This document shows positions 6,253 through 15,222 of a DNA stretch of 33,374 bases, one piece after another. The notes under the pieces are model-generated. The model did not search any database. It was not told the DNA's origin and saw only the letters and a list, made by a program, of their open reading frames with translations. The DNA is from Desulfobacterales bacterium (GTDB lineage: Bacteria > Desulfobacterota > Desulfobacteria > Desulfobacterales > JAAELO01), in assembly GCA_024226555.1 (NCBI GenBank), contig JAAELO010000621.1, forward strand, positions 1 through 33,374, read 5' to 3'. Within the stretch, counting starts at the first letter, position 1, and each line of letters opens with the position of its first letter. The position numbers and the translations under genes are program-made.

Positions 6253-7623
6253 ATGGACATTGGTAAATACTGGAAAACTTTGGTTGATACCCTCCAGGAC
6301 GGTATTATGGTCGTAGACCCAAATGGTAATATACTTACAGCAAATAAATCTGCTGAAAGAATTACAGGATACACAATTGACGAGCTTCTTGGAAAATCAT
6401 GCAAAATACTCAACTGCACAGGCTGTAAAATAATAAACAAACCACAAAGTAGTGACTGGTGCGAATTGTTTAAAAGGACAAATATAAACAATAAAAAATG
6501 TATGATAACAAGCAAGGAAGGTAGAGCTGTTCATATCTTAAAAAGTGCTAAAGTTTTAAGAGATGAAAATGATGATATTATTGGTGCTGTGGAAACTCTA
6601 ACAGATATAACGGAATCTATTCGTCAGCAACAGGAGATAAATTCACTTAAACAAACCTTCCTTGATGAGGGATATCACGGCATAATCGGAAAATCCAATG
6701 TCATTAAAAACCTTTTTGAGATGATAGAAAATGTTGCTCAATCAGACACACCCGTCATGATACATGGTAAAAGCGGAACAGGAAAAGAGCTTATTGCAAG
6801 AGCAATTCACAGAGCCAGTAACAGAAGTGAAAAGCCTTTTATAAAGGTCAATTGCGCAGCTCTTAATATAAATTTATTAGAGAGCGAACTTTTTGGTCAT
6901 GTTAGAGGGGCTTATACCGGAGCTGACAAGAACAGAGCAGGAAGATTCGAAGCAGCGCATGAAGGAACAATTCTTCTTGATGAGATCGGTGATATTCCAT
7001 TATCAATACAGGTAAAACTGCTTCGGGTTCTTGAAGAGAAAAAGATTGAAAGAGTAGGTGAAAATAAATCCATATCAATTGATGTTAGAATAATTACAGC
7101 AACCAATAAAAACCTTGATGACCTTGTAGAAAAAGAGGAGTTTAGGGAAGATCTGTATTTCAGGATTAATGTATTCCCTTTATACAGCCCCTCTCTTTCT
7201 GAAAGAAGTGAAGATATACCATTAATTGCGCAAAATTATATTGATATTAATGCAGAGAGAACCGGTCGAAATGTTAATGGGCTTACGCCCTCTTCCCTTG
7301 AAAAACTTATTCAATATCCCTGGCCTGGAAACGTTCGGGAACTTCGTAATGCTATTGAATACGCATTTGTTCTCTGCACTGAAGGCCACATTGAGACTAT
7401 TCATCTTCCACCAAAAATAGTAAATCATAAGGAAAATGAAAATATTTATAGAAAATCAAAACAAACAACAAAAGGCTCAGATGGGAAGGAACAATTGATT
7501 GAAGTCTTAAAAAGAACAGGTGGAAATCAATCAGAGGCTGCAAGACAAATAGGTGTTAGCAGAATTACAGTATGGAAACGTATTAAAAAATATGGAATTG
7601 ATTTAAAAAGAGATATTACTTAA
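6253..7623 (+). CDS. Sigma-54-dependent activator with cysteine-rich PAS sensor
   Basis: This enhancer-binding protein probably switches on the divergent cytochrome/rhodanese module. Domains in order: PAS (about 5-122); AAA+ (about 145-370) with Walker A G-K-S-G-T-G-K-E (172 on), the sigma-54 contact loop G-A-Y-T-G-A (219-224, Tyr in place of the common Phe) and Walker B G-T-I-L-L-D-E; and a Fis-type HTH (about 415-455). The PAS domain holds five cysteines (50, 55, 58, 70, 83) in C-x4-C-x2-C-x11-C-x12-C order, suggesting redox, metal or sulfur sensing. There is no receiver domain, so control is by ligand or redox. The ATG at 6253 follows GAGGT with six-base spacing; a TTG at 6241 is in frame but overlaps that site. 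Confidence 0.9.
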   Translation: MDIGKYWKTLVDTLQDGIMVVDPNGNILTANKSAERITGYTIDELLGKSCKILNCTGCKIINKPQSSDWCELFKRTNINNKKCMITSKEGRAVHILKSAKVLRDENDDIIGAVETLTDITESIRQQQEINSLKQTFLDEGYHGIIGKSNVIKNLFEMIENVAQSDTPVMIHGKSGTGKELIARAIHRASNRSEKPFIKVNCAALNINLLESELFGHVRGAYTGADKNRAGRFEAAHEGTILLDEIGDIPLSIQVKLLRVLEEKKIERVGENKSISIDVRIITATNKNLDDLVEKEEFREDLYFRINVFPLYSPSLSERSEDIPLIAQNYIDINAERTGRNVNGLTPSSLEKLIQYPWPGNVRELRNAIEYAFVLCTEGHIETIHLPPKIVNHKENENIYRKSKQTTKGSDGKEQLIEVLKRTGGNQSEAARQIGVSRITVWKRIKKYGIDLKRDIT

Positions 7624-7680
7624 TTTTATTACTGTACTGCTGCTTAAAATATATTAGGTTCGTTCTGAAAAGTATCGAGA

Positions 7681-7717
7681 TACAGCAGTGTTATAAAAGA
7701 ACTAAAACACTACTGTA
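7681..7717. terminator. Hairpin between convergent genes
   Basis: TACAGCAGTGTT (7681-7692) pairs with AACACTACTGTA (7706-7717), with one mismatch in 12 and a 13-base loop. It sits between the convergent stops at 7623 and 7734. No long U-run follows on either strand, so it is a weak intrinsic terminator at best. Confidence 0.5.
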
Positions 7718-7733
7718 TAATTCAAAATTAGAT

Positions 7734-8174
7734 TTAATTTGCTGATAATGAAAGATTGCTATTAATACTGGCAAAAAGACTGTCAACCCACATTTGGTAA
7801 TTTTTGTGAATATATTTAGTTTTAGTATTAGCTGTAGGGTTGATTTCAGCAAAGGGATTTATACCAAAATTCATATTTTTGCTGGAAACATACTTAAAAA
7901 TAATATTATCTTCTGTATAAGAAATATTGACTTTAATTTCATGTTTTCTAACATTAAGTATAGCTGCAAAATTTTCACCTTTTTTTTTCTTAAAAGCCCA
8001 TCCTCGTGCAATAAAACTTTTTCGTATTGCTTCTTCAACATCCGCTTTTGAATTTGAATTAATATTGAATGGCATCTCTTTTTTTAAAGGAACATAAAGA
8101 GCTTGACAGCTTATAAATGAGAGCATTGAGAAGATAACAAGAATTAAATACAGGTATTGTTTTTTGAAAATCAT
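7734..8174 (-). CDS. Small lipoprotein, function unknown
   Basis: This 146-residue protein has a hydrophobic signal (about 7-21) ending in a lipobox, S-F-I-S-C, so it is probably a lipid-anchored envelope protein. The mature part is basic and of mixed alpha/beta character, with a segment A-R-G-W-A-F-K-K-K and then alternating hydrophobic strands. The layout resembles small lipoproteins with a DUF4156- or BamC-like fold, but I cannot assign a family. It stands alone between the convergent activator and the divergent spacer before the chemoreceptor. Confidence 0.65.
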   Translation of the reverse strand: MIFKKQYLYLILVIFSMLSFISCQALYVPLKKEMPFNINSNSKADVEEAIRKSFIARGWAFKKKKGENFAAILNVRKHEIKVNISYTEDNIIFKYVSSKNMNFGINPFAEINPTANTKTKYIHKNYQMWVDSLFASINSNLSLSAN

Positions 8175-8366
8175 TGAAAATATCCTTTAATTAAAGATTA
8201 AGCACGTTGAAATGAGTAAATGCAGTAACATTTACTAATTCCCATTAAAATTTATTTCTCAATGACATACAAACCATAATTAATGCTTGTCAAGATAATT
8301 ATTACCTTATTCCATAGTCAATATGATCATAAAAATTCTTTTTTGCATTTATTATTACAAAACCAT

Positions 8367-9617
8367 TTACTTGGATATTTCCACCACGCGATTCATTTCC
8401 GCCACTGTTTTACGAATTATTTCAATTCCTTCTTTCTGCTCTTCTGATGCAGCAGAAATTCTGGTTATGAGATCGACCACCTTATCAACGCTCTGTGCTA
8501 CTCTGGAAAAATCTTCATCTGCTTTTTGAGCTAAAACACCACCCTCATTTACAGTTTCTGTTGTTCCTTCAATTATCCCACTTGTTTCTCCTGCAGCTGT
8601 TGCTGAACGTAATGCAAGACTTCTTACTTCATCTGCTACAACGGAAAAACCAGCGCCTGTTTCTCCTGCACGGGCAGCTTCCACAGCCGCGTTCAGGGCT
8701 AATATATTTGTTTGAAAAGCAATCTGGTCGATGGTTTTTACAATTTCAGAAGTATTTTCGTTTGCTTTTGAGATCTCTAATATGGATTCTGTTAACTGGC
8801 CCATGGATTTTCTTGCATCAACCACAACCTGATTTGCCGTATCCATATATTTATCAGCTTCTTTACTATTGTCAGCATTGTTGTTGATATTACCTGCAAC
8901 ATTTTCAAGTTCATTGAATAATTCACCGGATTTGGTTCGGATTTGATCAAAAACTCCTGTAAGAAACAGGTTGTTTTCGTCCGCTTTTGCTTTTGCAGTT
9001 TCCTGGGCATGGAATGTTTCTTTCTGGGCTTCTTTATGCATTACATATGCATATCGCCTGTTTTTATCTGCGAAAAACATTGAAATAGCGATGGCGAATA
9101 AAGGACCTATTACATTTGCAATCTGAGTTTCAAAAATTTTAGCCTTTGTCATTGTTATATTTGGAAGAACGACACCTGCCTTTTCAAAATAAGCAAACAG
9201 CACAATTTCTGTAATCATTACTCCTGTCCAGATAAAAGAACTTTTAAGACCTCCAAAGGTTGCAGCAAAAACCGGTATAACAAGGTTCCAGCATAGGGCG
9301 CTGGAATTAATACCTCCTGTACTATAAGGAAGGAAAATAAAGTGACAGGTTAAAACAGCAAAAATCAAATTTGTAAAAATATTTAGTGATCGCAATTGTT
9401 TAAAGATAAATACTGATCCAACAATCAAGATCATAACAATTCCATTGCTTATTGCCAGTTCAGTACTTCCAATTTTTTTCCATTTGATCATATTAGGAAT
9501 AAAAAAAACAGGAGAAATCAGGCAGAATATAACAATTTGTCTGGCCTTGATTGAATCTTCGATATTGCTTTTGATTGTCTCAGGAATAAGACTGTTAACA
9601 AACGAGCCCATGTTCAT
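8367..9617 (-). CDS. Methyl-accepting chemotaxis protein, multi-TM sensor, no HAMP
   Basis: This 416-residue chemoreceptor has an N-terminal half (about 27-205) with about six TM helices and no sizeable periplasmic domain. It is followed directly by the cytoplasmic signalling hairpin. The conserved tip is visible ([18 protein letters not shown]). No HAMP domain lies between membrane and hairpin. Such receptors usually sense membrane-embedded or cytoplasmic cues such as energy state, but the signal here is unknown. The hairpin is short and lacks a C-terminal tether. The start is near the ATG at 9617 (or 9611); no strong ribosome site is visible. A MITE begins 32 nt upstream, so the promoter must lie inside or beyond it. 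Confidence 0.87.
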   Translation of the reverse strand: MNMGSFVNSLIPETIKSNIEDSIKARQIVIFCLISPVFFIPNMIKWKKIGSTELAISNGIVMILIVGSVFIFKQLRSLNIFTNLIFAVLTCHFIFLPYSTGGINSSALCWNLVIPVFAATFGGLKSSFIWTGVMITEIVLFAYFEKAGVVLPNITMTKAKIFETQIANVIGPLFAIAISMFFADKNRRYAYVMHKEAQKETFHAQETAKAKADENNLFLTGVFDQIRTKSGELFNELENVAGNINNNADNSKEADKYMDTANQVVVDARKSMGQLTESILEISKANENTSEIVKTIDQIAFQTNILALNAAVEAARAGETGAGFSVVADEVRSLALRSATAAGETSGIIEGTTETVNEGGVLAQKADEDFSRVAQSVDKVVDLITRISAASEEQKEGIEIIRKTVAEMNRVVEISK

Positions 9618-9649
9618 ATTACCTTATTATTAAATGTTATTAAACTACA

Positions 9650-10048
9650 GGGAACCTCTAAAAACTATAAATTTGATTGAAATTCAGATTATAAAAGCTT
9701 TTAGTTTTAGGGAATCTCTAATAATTAGAATTTTTGATGAAAAACAAGGCATAACAAAAAACAACGGGTTGATTCGTTTATAAAAAAGGTTTTATTTTAT
9801 AAAGTTTACAGTTTTATTTTTGTTATATCTGTGTTTCGCAAAAAGATCAGTCATTAGAGGTTCCCTTTATAAAATCTCTGCGTAAGAAAGAAATAACGAG
9901 GCGATTCGTTTATAAAAATGATCTTAATTTTATAAAGTTTACAGTTTTTTATTTCGAACAATTCAGTGTATGCGAAGCATTCACAGCATAAACGTTGATA
10001 AACGAGAGCCACTGTAGTTCGGTCAAAGAGCAGTTTTTAGAGATTCCC
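9650..10048 (+). mobile_element. MITE copy 4, interrupted host element (about 239 bp without insert)
   Basis: The outer element starts GGGAACCTCTAAAAACT at 9650 and ends TTTTTAGAGATTCCC at 10048, flanked by TACA and TATA (three of four match). Removing the inner copy and one TTTA leaves about 239 bp. It is longer than its relatives because of an extra stretch at about 9960-10015 with an internal repeat (ATGCGAAGCATTCACAGCAT). Its left half matches the reverse of copy 6 (15060-15216), which gives the empty-site comparison for the inner insertion. Confidence 0.85.
9710..9865 (+). mobile_element. MITE copy 4b, nested insertion (TSD TTTA)
   Basis: A 156-bp long-type copy, starting GGGAATCTCTAATAATTAG and ending TCATTAGAGGTTCCC, lies inside the outer element. 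It is flanked by TTTA on both sides (9706-9709 and 9866-9869). Deleting the copy and one TTTA gives AGTTTTATAAAATC, which is exactly what the related element at 15060-15216 reads on its other strand. This fixes both the element ends and the 4-bp duplication. Confidence 0.95.
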
Positions 10049-10297
10049 TATATGAATCAAAAGGACATTATAAGAATATAAAAAAAATTAGGATTTTAAT
10101 CAGGGACAAAGAATTCAACCTGAATTAATTAAATATATATTGATACTAATTTTATTGCAAGTAATTACAATGATATATCTTTATCTTTTTTGTGTTGGAA
10201 TCAAAATTCGGACCAAATAGGAACAATGTATTTAAAAATGAGCTTATATAAAGTGTTAATAGTATTTGATAAATATTTCTTTGTATTGTTAAATAAA

Positions 10298-10426
10298 GGG
10301 AACCTCTAATAATTAGAATTTTGGATAAAATACAAGGCATTTCAAAAAATAACGAGTCGATTTTATTACAGTTTTTTTTGGAAATAACAAAGTATTTTGC
10401 CAAAAGAACAGTTATTAGAGATTCCC
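10298..10426 (+). mobile_element. MITE copy 5 (short type, TSD TAAA)
   Basis: A 129-bp short-type copy with intact ends (GGGAACCTCTAATAATTAG ... CAGTTATTAGAGATTCCC) and perfect TAAA flanks (10294-10297 and 10427-10430). Its left and right halves are imperfect reverse complements, so the transcript would fold into one long hairpin. It ends 43 nt before the methyltransferase start codon. Confidence 0.94.
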
Positions 10427-10469
10427 TAAAAGTACTTTTTGCTTTTAATGAGCTGAGACAGGAGAATTT

Positions 10470-11288
10470 ATGAACAAAAAGAGTGGTTGGCAATTGAACG
10501 ATGATGGACCAGAAGCCTATGAAAAATATATAGTCCCTACTTTCAGTGGAGCCTGGGCTAAAGATATTGTAAAAAGATCTGAGTTAAAAAAGAGTGATCG
10601 AATACTGGATCTTGCATGTGGTACAGGGATAGTCGCACGAACAGTCTCAGAATTTTTAGGAACTTCAAAGCAAATAACAGGAGTGGATGTAAATGAGATA
10701 GTTTTAAAAAAAGCAATTGAAATAGCATCAAAAAAGTCATTATCCATTGAATATATAAAAACAAATGTGCATAAACTACCATTTTCAGATGAATCTTATG
10801 ATGTGGTTCTATGCCAGCAAGGCTTGCAATATTTCCCGGATAAACTCCTTGGTTTAAATGAAGTTAATCGTATACTCACAAAAAAAGGAAAAGTTGTTTT
10901 CAGTGTGTGGAGCACAATCGATCACTCACCATTTTATAAAACTTTGTACAGAGCATTAGATGAATATATTGGTATTGATGCAGCTTCGATTTTATCTTCT
11001 GCATTTATTCTTGATGATCCTGAAAATATTAGAGAGATGTTAAAAAAAACTGGATTTAAGGATATTCATATCCGGTTGGCTATTAAACAGATGAGATATA
11101 AATCTTTGGACGAGTTTCTGATTGGTAGCTTAGCTGCTTCACCTTTTGCAAAAGAGATACTGGCTTTAACTGAATTAAAACAAAATGAAATGTTTCTGAT
11201 GATTAAGGAATCCATATCTGATTATATAGATGATGATGGACTGGCAGCGCCAATGGAATCCTATGTTGTATCTGCTATAAAACATTAA
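10470..11288 (+). CDS. Class I SAM-dependent methyltransferase
   Basis: This 272-residue methyltransferase has the Rossmann SAM site I-L-D-L-A-C-G-T-G (about 46-54), an acidic residue at the end of strand 2 (G-V-D-V-N), and motif F-S-D-E-S-Y-D-V-V-L-C (about 107-117). It resembles the UbiE/Methyltransf_11 group, but the acceptor cannot be assigned. The ATG follows GACAGGAGAA with good spacing. A patatin lipase gene follows 52 nt later on the same strand, so the two may be co-transcribed and both may act on lipids or small metabolites. Only a 43-nt gap separates the start from MITE copy 5, so transcription must start in that gap, inside the repeat or further upstream. Confidence 0.85.
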   Translation: MNKKSGWQLNDDGPEAYEKYIVPTFSGAWAKDIVKRSELKKSDRILDLACGTGIVARTVSEFLGTSKQITGVDVNEIVLKKAIEIASKKSLSIEYIKTNVHKLPFSDESYDVVLCQQGLQYFPDKLLGLNEVNRILTKKGKVVFSVWSTIDHSPFYKTLYRALDEYIGIDAASILSSAFILDDPENIREMLKKTGFKDIHIRLAIKQMRYKSLDEFLIGSLAASPFAKEILALTELKQNEMFLMIKESISDYIDDDGLAAPMESYVVSAIKH

Positions 11289-11340
11289 GAATTTTAAGAT
11301 CATTTTTACAGCCTTATTAAAAATTGACCAGGAGTTGAAA

Positions 11341-12180
11341 ATGTCTAAAAATCTAAACGCTCTTGTTGTTGAGGGTGGTGGAGCCCGAGGAATTTTTGCA
11401 ACAGGCCTGCTGGATGTTTTTGGAGAAGAAGGTTTTAACCCATTTGATTTATACATAGGTGTATCAGCCGGAGCTGGTAACCTTGCTGCCTATCTCGCCA
11501 ATATGCCCGGCCGAAATCTTAAAATTTTTCATGATTACTCCCTGAGAAAAGAGTTTATTAATATTCCAAGGTTTATTATGGGTGGTCATCTGATGGACTT
11601 AGACTGGCTCTGGGAACAAACGATTTCTGATATACGTCTTGATCTGAAAACAATATATGCCAGAAATAAACCCTTTATTGTATGCATGACAGATGTTTTA
11701 ACTGGAGAAGCTGTATATAGAGAAACAAATGCAGAAAATCTTGAACATTCACTTAAAGCTTCAAGTTCACTTCCCATAATATATCGTAATTTTCCGATTG
11801 TTGACGGAAGACCAATGGCAGATGGAGGATTATCTGATTCAATACCTGTAAAAGAAGCAATTAAAATGGGTGCTAAAAACATTATGGTGATTCGAACACG
11901 CAAAAAAAGCTATCTTAAAAAGTCATCCTTCTTAAGAAATCTTCCCAACATTTTTTTACACAAATACCCCGAAGTAAAAAGAGCCTTGAATAATAGGGCT
12001 AAAATATATAATCAAACTGTAGGATTTATCAGAAATCCTCCTGAAGGAATAAATATCAAAGAAATATGTCCACCAGATAGTTTTAAAACTCCCAGGATTT
12101 CCAAAAACCCAGACAAAGTTCTTACTGGTTATAAGATTGGTCGTTCAGTAGCAGTAAAAGCTATGGGAGGTTGGGATTAG
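11341..12180 (+). CDS. Patatin-like phospholipase (cytosolic)
   Basis: This 279-residue serine hydrolase has the patatin Ser-Asp dyad: an oxyanion loop G-G-G-A-R-G (13-18), nucleophile elbow G-V-S-A-G (about 40-44) and the catalytic Asp in D-G-G-L-S-D-S-I-P (about 160-168). The layout matches the YjjU/RssA-type bacterial patatins, which release fatty acids from glycerolipids. No signal peptide or TM is seen, so it should be cytosolic or peripheral. The ATG at 11341 follows AGGAG with seven-base spacing; a TTG two codons earlier would overlap that site. The methyltransferase lies immediately upstream. Confidence 0.88.
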   Translation: MSKNLNALVVEGGGARGIFATGLLDVFGEEGFNPFDLYIGVSAGAGNLAAYLANMPGRNLKIFHDYSLRKEFINIPRFIMGGHLMDLDWLWEQTISDIRLDLKTIYARNKPFIVCMTDVLTGEAVYRETNAENLEHSLKASSSLPIIYRNFPIVDGRPMADGGLSDSIPVKEAIKMGAKNIMVIRTRKKSYLKKSSFLRNLPNIFLHKYPEVKRALNNRAKIYNQTVGFIRNPPEGINIKEICPPDSFKTPRISKNPDKVLTGYKIGRSVAVKAMGGWD

Positions 12181-12568
12181 TCTTATTTAGAACCTTTTAT
12201 TTAGCATTTTCAATAACAAATATAATAGTTAATATTTAAATGAAGGTTAAAATAAATTTGATTTTTGATCTAAAATATTGTAATTTAGATATAAAAATAT
12301 CTTCATATTAAAAAATTAATAGTTGAAATTTTCTTACCTGTGTTTCAATAGAAATACTATTAAACAATCTGAAATTTTATAAGAATTCAAAGCAAATTAG
12401 ATTCAACCGTCACTTGACTTATCAGAGATCTATAGCCTTGAAAAAATGTTGATAGAAATATAGATTTTTGGACACATGTCTTTTCAATATTGATCATAAC
12501 AAAGCATTTTTTAATTTCTAATTATTAGTTTTGTATTTTTGATACGGATAAAACAAAGGGGTATAATT
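12181..12568. other. Gene-free AT-rich spacer
   Basis: This 388-bp spacer contains no open frame worth calling, no MITE copy and no clear hairpin. It should hold the promoter of the chemoreceptor at 12569, but I see no sigma-54 or convincing sigma-28 motif. Confidence 0.6.
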
Positions 12569-14185
12569 ATGCTAAAAAGTATAAGTTTACAAATGAAAAT
12601 GTTATTAGGTAGTTGCGGTCCTTTAATTTTAGTTGTTTTACTTGGTATTTTTATCTATTCAAGTATTCAGTCTTTACTTAAAAACAACAAAATGGTTGAT
12701 CATACACATAATGTTATTGAAGTTGCTATGGAAATAGAAGCTTCCGCTGTTGATATGGAGACAGGGATGCGGGGCTATTTACTGGCAGGTAAGGAGGATT
12801 TCCTTAATCCATACATTGAAGGTGGTAAAAAATTTAATACACTTATTGAAAAACAGTTGCAAACTGTTAATGATAATCCTTCTCAGGTAACACTTCTTAA
12901 AGATATTCAGTCAAATATTAATGATTGGAAAGAAAATGTCACTGAACCATCAATAAAGCAAAGAAGGGAAGTTGGGCAGTCAAAAACAATGGACGATATT
13001 TCAATTATGGTTGGTCAGGCAAGAGGAAAAAAATATTTCGACAAGTTCAGAGGTCAGATAAAAACGTTTATTACAAGAGAGCAGGAATTAATGGAAAAAC
13101 GTAAAGCTGACGCTTTATCCACGGCTAAACTAACAACAAGAGTGATTGTGATTGGGACTTTACTGACTATCTTAATAGCCATAGTAATCTCTTTTTTCCT
13201 TGCAGGCTCTATAACAAAAGTATTTAAACAAATATTTCAGGGGCTGAGCTCTCTTAGTAACAGAGAGCTTGATAATGTAAGACAGCAATTTGGCAGTGTT
13301 ATTAAAGCTTTATCAACAGGATCTGATATGGTTTCCCAGGCAAGTCATCAAATGGCAAGTGGTGCCAATGATCAGGCAGCAAGTCTCGAGGAAACATCAG
13401 CATCCCTTGAAGAGATGGCTTCAATGACTAAATCAAATGCAGCTAATGCAAATGAAGCAAACAATCTGATGCAATCAGCAAATCAGATAGTAACTGATGC
13501 TAACAGTTCCATGGAAGAAGTCACAGTTTCTATGGAAGAGATTACAACCGCAAGTGAAGAAACCTCAAAAATTATTAAAACCATTGATGAAATAGCCTTT
13601 CAAACCAATCTGCTTGCTTTAAATGCCGCAGTTGAAGCAGCTCGTGCAGGAGAAGCTGGTGCCGGTTTTGCTGTGGTAGCTGATGAAGTTAGAAATCTTG
13701 CAATGAGAGCTGCTGAAGCAGCAAAAAATACAGCCGTTATGATTGAAGATACTGTTAAAAAAATATCTTTAGGGTCAACTCAGGTTGAAAAAACCAATGA
13801 AGCATTTAAAGAGGTTGCTATTAGTTCAGAAAAAGTTGCTCATCTGGTCAATGAAATATCTGCTGCTTCCAAAGAACAATCCGACGGAATTGGTCAGGTA
13901 AACAAGGCTGTTGTTGAAATGGATAAAGTAACCCAGGAAAATGCCGCCGGAACTGAAGAACTTTCTTCGCAATCAGGAGAATTAAAGAATCAGGTTAATA
14001 TTCTTCTTGAAATAGTTGAAGGTCAGATAAATCAATCAAAATTTGATACCTATGATAAAAGTTCTGATTATAAACATGCTACAGTACCCCAGACTACTTT
14101 AAAGCCGAAAGTATTCACACCTGCTGCAAAAGAGGTGAAACCTGAAGATGTTATACCAATGGATGATGATTTCGCAGATTTTTAA
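12569..14185 (+). CDS. Methyl-accepting chemotaxis protein with CHASE3-like sensor
   Basis: This 538-residue chemoreceptor has TM1 (about 12-32), a helical periplasmic CHASE3-type domain (about 38-180, with the typical [11 protein letters not shown]), TM2 (about 188-210), then the cytoplasmic hairpin with the conserved tip [18 protein letters not shown]. No clear HAMP is seen after TM2. The C-terminus is a flexible linker ending D-D-D-F-A-D-F, which resembles the aromatic-x-x-F tethers that recruit CheR or CheD in other receptors. The ATG at 12569 follows AAAGGGG; a TTG at 12539 is in frame but lacks a ribosome site. A strong terminator follows. No ligand can be assigned. Confidence 0.92.
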   Translation: MLKSISLQMKMLLGSCGPLILVVLLGIFIYSSIQSLLKNNKMVDHTHNVIEVAMEIEASAVDMETGMRGYLLAGKEDFLNPYIEGGKKFNTLIEKQLQTVNDNPSQVTLLKDIQSNINDWKENVTEPSIKQRREVGQSKTMDDISIMVGQARGKKYFDKFRGQIKTFITREQELMEKRKADALSTAKLTTRVIVIGTLLTILIAIVISFFLAGSITKVFKQIFQGLSSLSNRELDNVRQQFGSVIKALSTGSDMVSQASHQMASGANDQAASLEETSASLEEMASMTKSNAANANEANNLMQSANQIVTDANSSMEEVTVSMEEITTASEETSKIIKTIDEIAFQTNLLALNAAVEAARAGEAGAGFAVVADEVRNLAMRAAEAAKNTAVMIEDTVKKISLGSTQVEKTNEAFKEVAISSEKVAHLVNEISAASKEQSDGIGQVNKAVVEMDKVTQENAAGTEELSSQSGELKNQVNILLEIVEGQINQSKFDTYDKSSDYKHATVPQTTLKPKVFTPAAKEVKPEDVIPMDDDFADF

Positions 14186-14224
14186 ACTCAAGAAAACCTC
14201 AGTTAAAAGTAAAAAATATTTTTT

Positions 14225-14258
14225 AAAAGGGAGGACATAATGTCCTCCTTTTATATTT
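14225..14258 (+). terminator. Intrinsic terminator of the chemoreceptor
   Basis: AAAAGG-G-AGGACAT (14225-14238) pairs with ATGTCCT-CCTTTT (14240-14252), one bulged G, followed by TATATTT. It is 40 nt past the stop codon. The core GGAGGAC/GTCCTCC is the same as in the unrelated terminator at 1877-1900. Confidence 0.87.
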
Positions 14259-14276
14259 AGTGGTTTCCTGCTTAAC

Positions 14277-14465
14277 TTATGTTACCAAGCTTATATTGTG
14301 GCTGAGATTGACTGCCTTTACATTCTGTAACAACCTGTCAATCATCTTTTCTGACAATTTCCTCTTTCCTTGTCTAACCTGATCAAGGATATTTTCAGAT
14401 AACTGGATGATATCCTGAATTTCAAATTCTTCTCTTAAATCTGTATCGATAATATTTGTATTCAA
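14277..14465 (-). pseudogene. Remnant resembling the C-terminal half of a CheA-type Hpt domain
   Basis: This short frame (62 codons from a TTG) contains D-I-I-Q-L-S-E-N-I-L-D-Q-V-R and then L-S-E-K-M-I-D-R-L-L-Q. These are the spacing and residues of the last two helices of a CheA P1 (Hpt) domain. The helix with the phosphorylated His and the rest of CheA are absent. AGGAG lies 14 nt from the TTG but only 4 nt from an out-of-frame ATG, so a frameshift near the start is possible. It ends the leftward signalling operon. It could also be a small adaptor protein in its own right; I favour decay. Confidence 0.4.
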
Positions 14466-14501
14466 TGATCTTCATTTGCTCCTGGTTAATAATGAAAAAA
14501 A

Positions 14502-14612
14502 TCATGTACATAGTATAGCCTTTTTTAAAGCGACAGCATCAATACTAAAACTCTTATCTTTTCCACCTGGTTTTTCAAAAACTTCATCAGCGATTAAAAT
14601 CCTGATATCCAT
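14502..14612 (-). other. 36-codon open frame, uncertain
   Basis: The frame starts ATG GAT ATC AGG and encodes M-D-I-R-I-L-I-A-D-E-V-F-E-K-P-G-G-K, then stops at TGA. It begins six bases beyond the response regulator stop. No ribosome site is visible. It may be the start of a once longer protein that included the CheA-like remnant further left. I do not recognise it. Confidence 0.25.
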
Positions 14613-14617
14613 TATTT

Positions 14618-15037
14618 TTATTTTCTTTTTTTTGAGAAAAGATCTTTCAATGCTTTTTTCCAACGAATAATCTTTGCTTCAGTACTTTCCAAAGCATCTA
14701 ACAGCGTTTCCTTTTTCAATGGCTTAACTAAAAAGTCATTTGCTCCAACATCAAGTGCATTAATCAGGTTATTCATATTACTATCTCCGGTTATAATAAT
14801 AACCTGAACAGTATTCCTCAAAATTTTTATCTTTTTGGTAAAATCTATGCCATCCATCTCCTCCATGAATATATCAGTTATCACAATTGAGATGTTCTCT
14901 TTTTCCATTAGCTCAAGAGCATCTTCCGCAGAATAAGAATGGTGCACTTTCCACCCTTCAAGATAGTGGTCTATTAAATCATGGGCTATTGAATCATCAT
15001 CGACAAACAGCACGGGTAAATGTTTTTTTGCAGACAC
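14618..15037 (-). CDS. Single-domain response regulator (CheY-like)
   Basis: This 139-residue receiver domain has the acidic pocket V-D-D-D (12-15), the phospho-acceptor Asp in V-I-T-D-I-F-M (about 54), the switch Thr in I-I-I-T-G-D (about 81) and Lys in F-L-V-K-P-L (about 103). A short basic tail (K-K-A-L-K-D-L-F-S-K-K-R-K) follows, with no output domain. It is a likely phosphorelay partner of the hybrid kinase encoded upstream on the same strand. The start is GTG, fixed by AAGGAGG eight bases before it. A MITE begins 22 nt upstream of that GTG and separates it from the rest of the operon. Confidence 0.9.
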   Translation of the reverse strand: MSAKKHLPVLFVDDDSIAHDLIDHYLEGWKVHHSYSAEDALELMEKENISIVITDIFMEEMDGIDFTKKIKILRNTVQVIIITGDSNMNNLINALDVGANDFLVKPLKKETLLDALESTEAKIIRWKKALKDLFSKKRK

Positions 15038-15059
15038 TACAACCCTCCTTTTTTTATTA

Positions 15060-15216
15060 GGGAATTTCTAATAACTGCTCTTTTTGCGAAATACTTCGTA
15101 TTAACAAAAAAAATATGTTGTAAAATCAGATCGTTATTTTTGGTCGTCATGCCGAGATTTTATAAAACTAAAAGCTTTTATAATCTGAATTTCATCAAAA
15201 ATTATTAGAGGTTCCT
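15060..15216 (-). mobile_element. MITE copy 6 (TSD ATTA)
   Basis: A 157-bp copy, right end at 15060 (GGGAATTTCTAATAACTG) and left end at 15216 (TTATTAGAGGTTCCT, last base changed C to T). It is flanked by perfect ATTA (15056-15059 and 15217-15220). It provides the uninterrupted version of the site into which copy 4b inserted. It lies between the frameshifted gene and the response regulator. Confidence 0.92.
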
Positions 15217-15222
15217 ATTAGT

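Noticed and set aside
8495-8887. 130-codon leucine-rich open frame opposite the chemoreceptor
   Set aside because: It mirrors the coiled-coil hairpin on the coding strand; composition is an artefact of the antisense frame.
10152-10493. 113-codon minus-strand frame
   Set aside because: It reads through MITE copy 5 and has no recognisable product.
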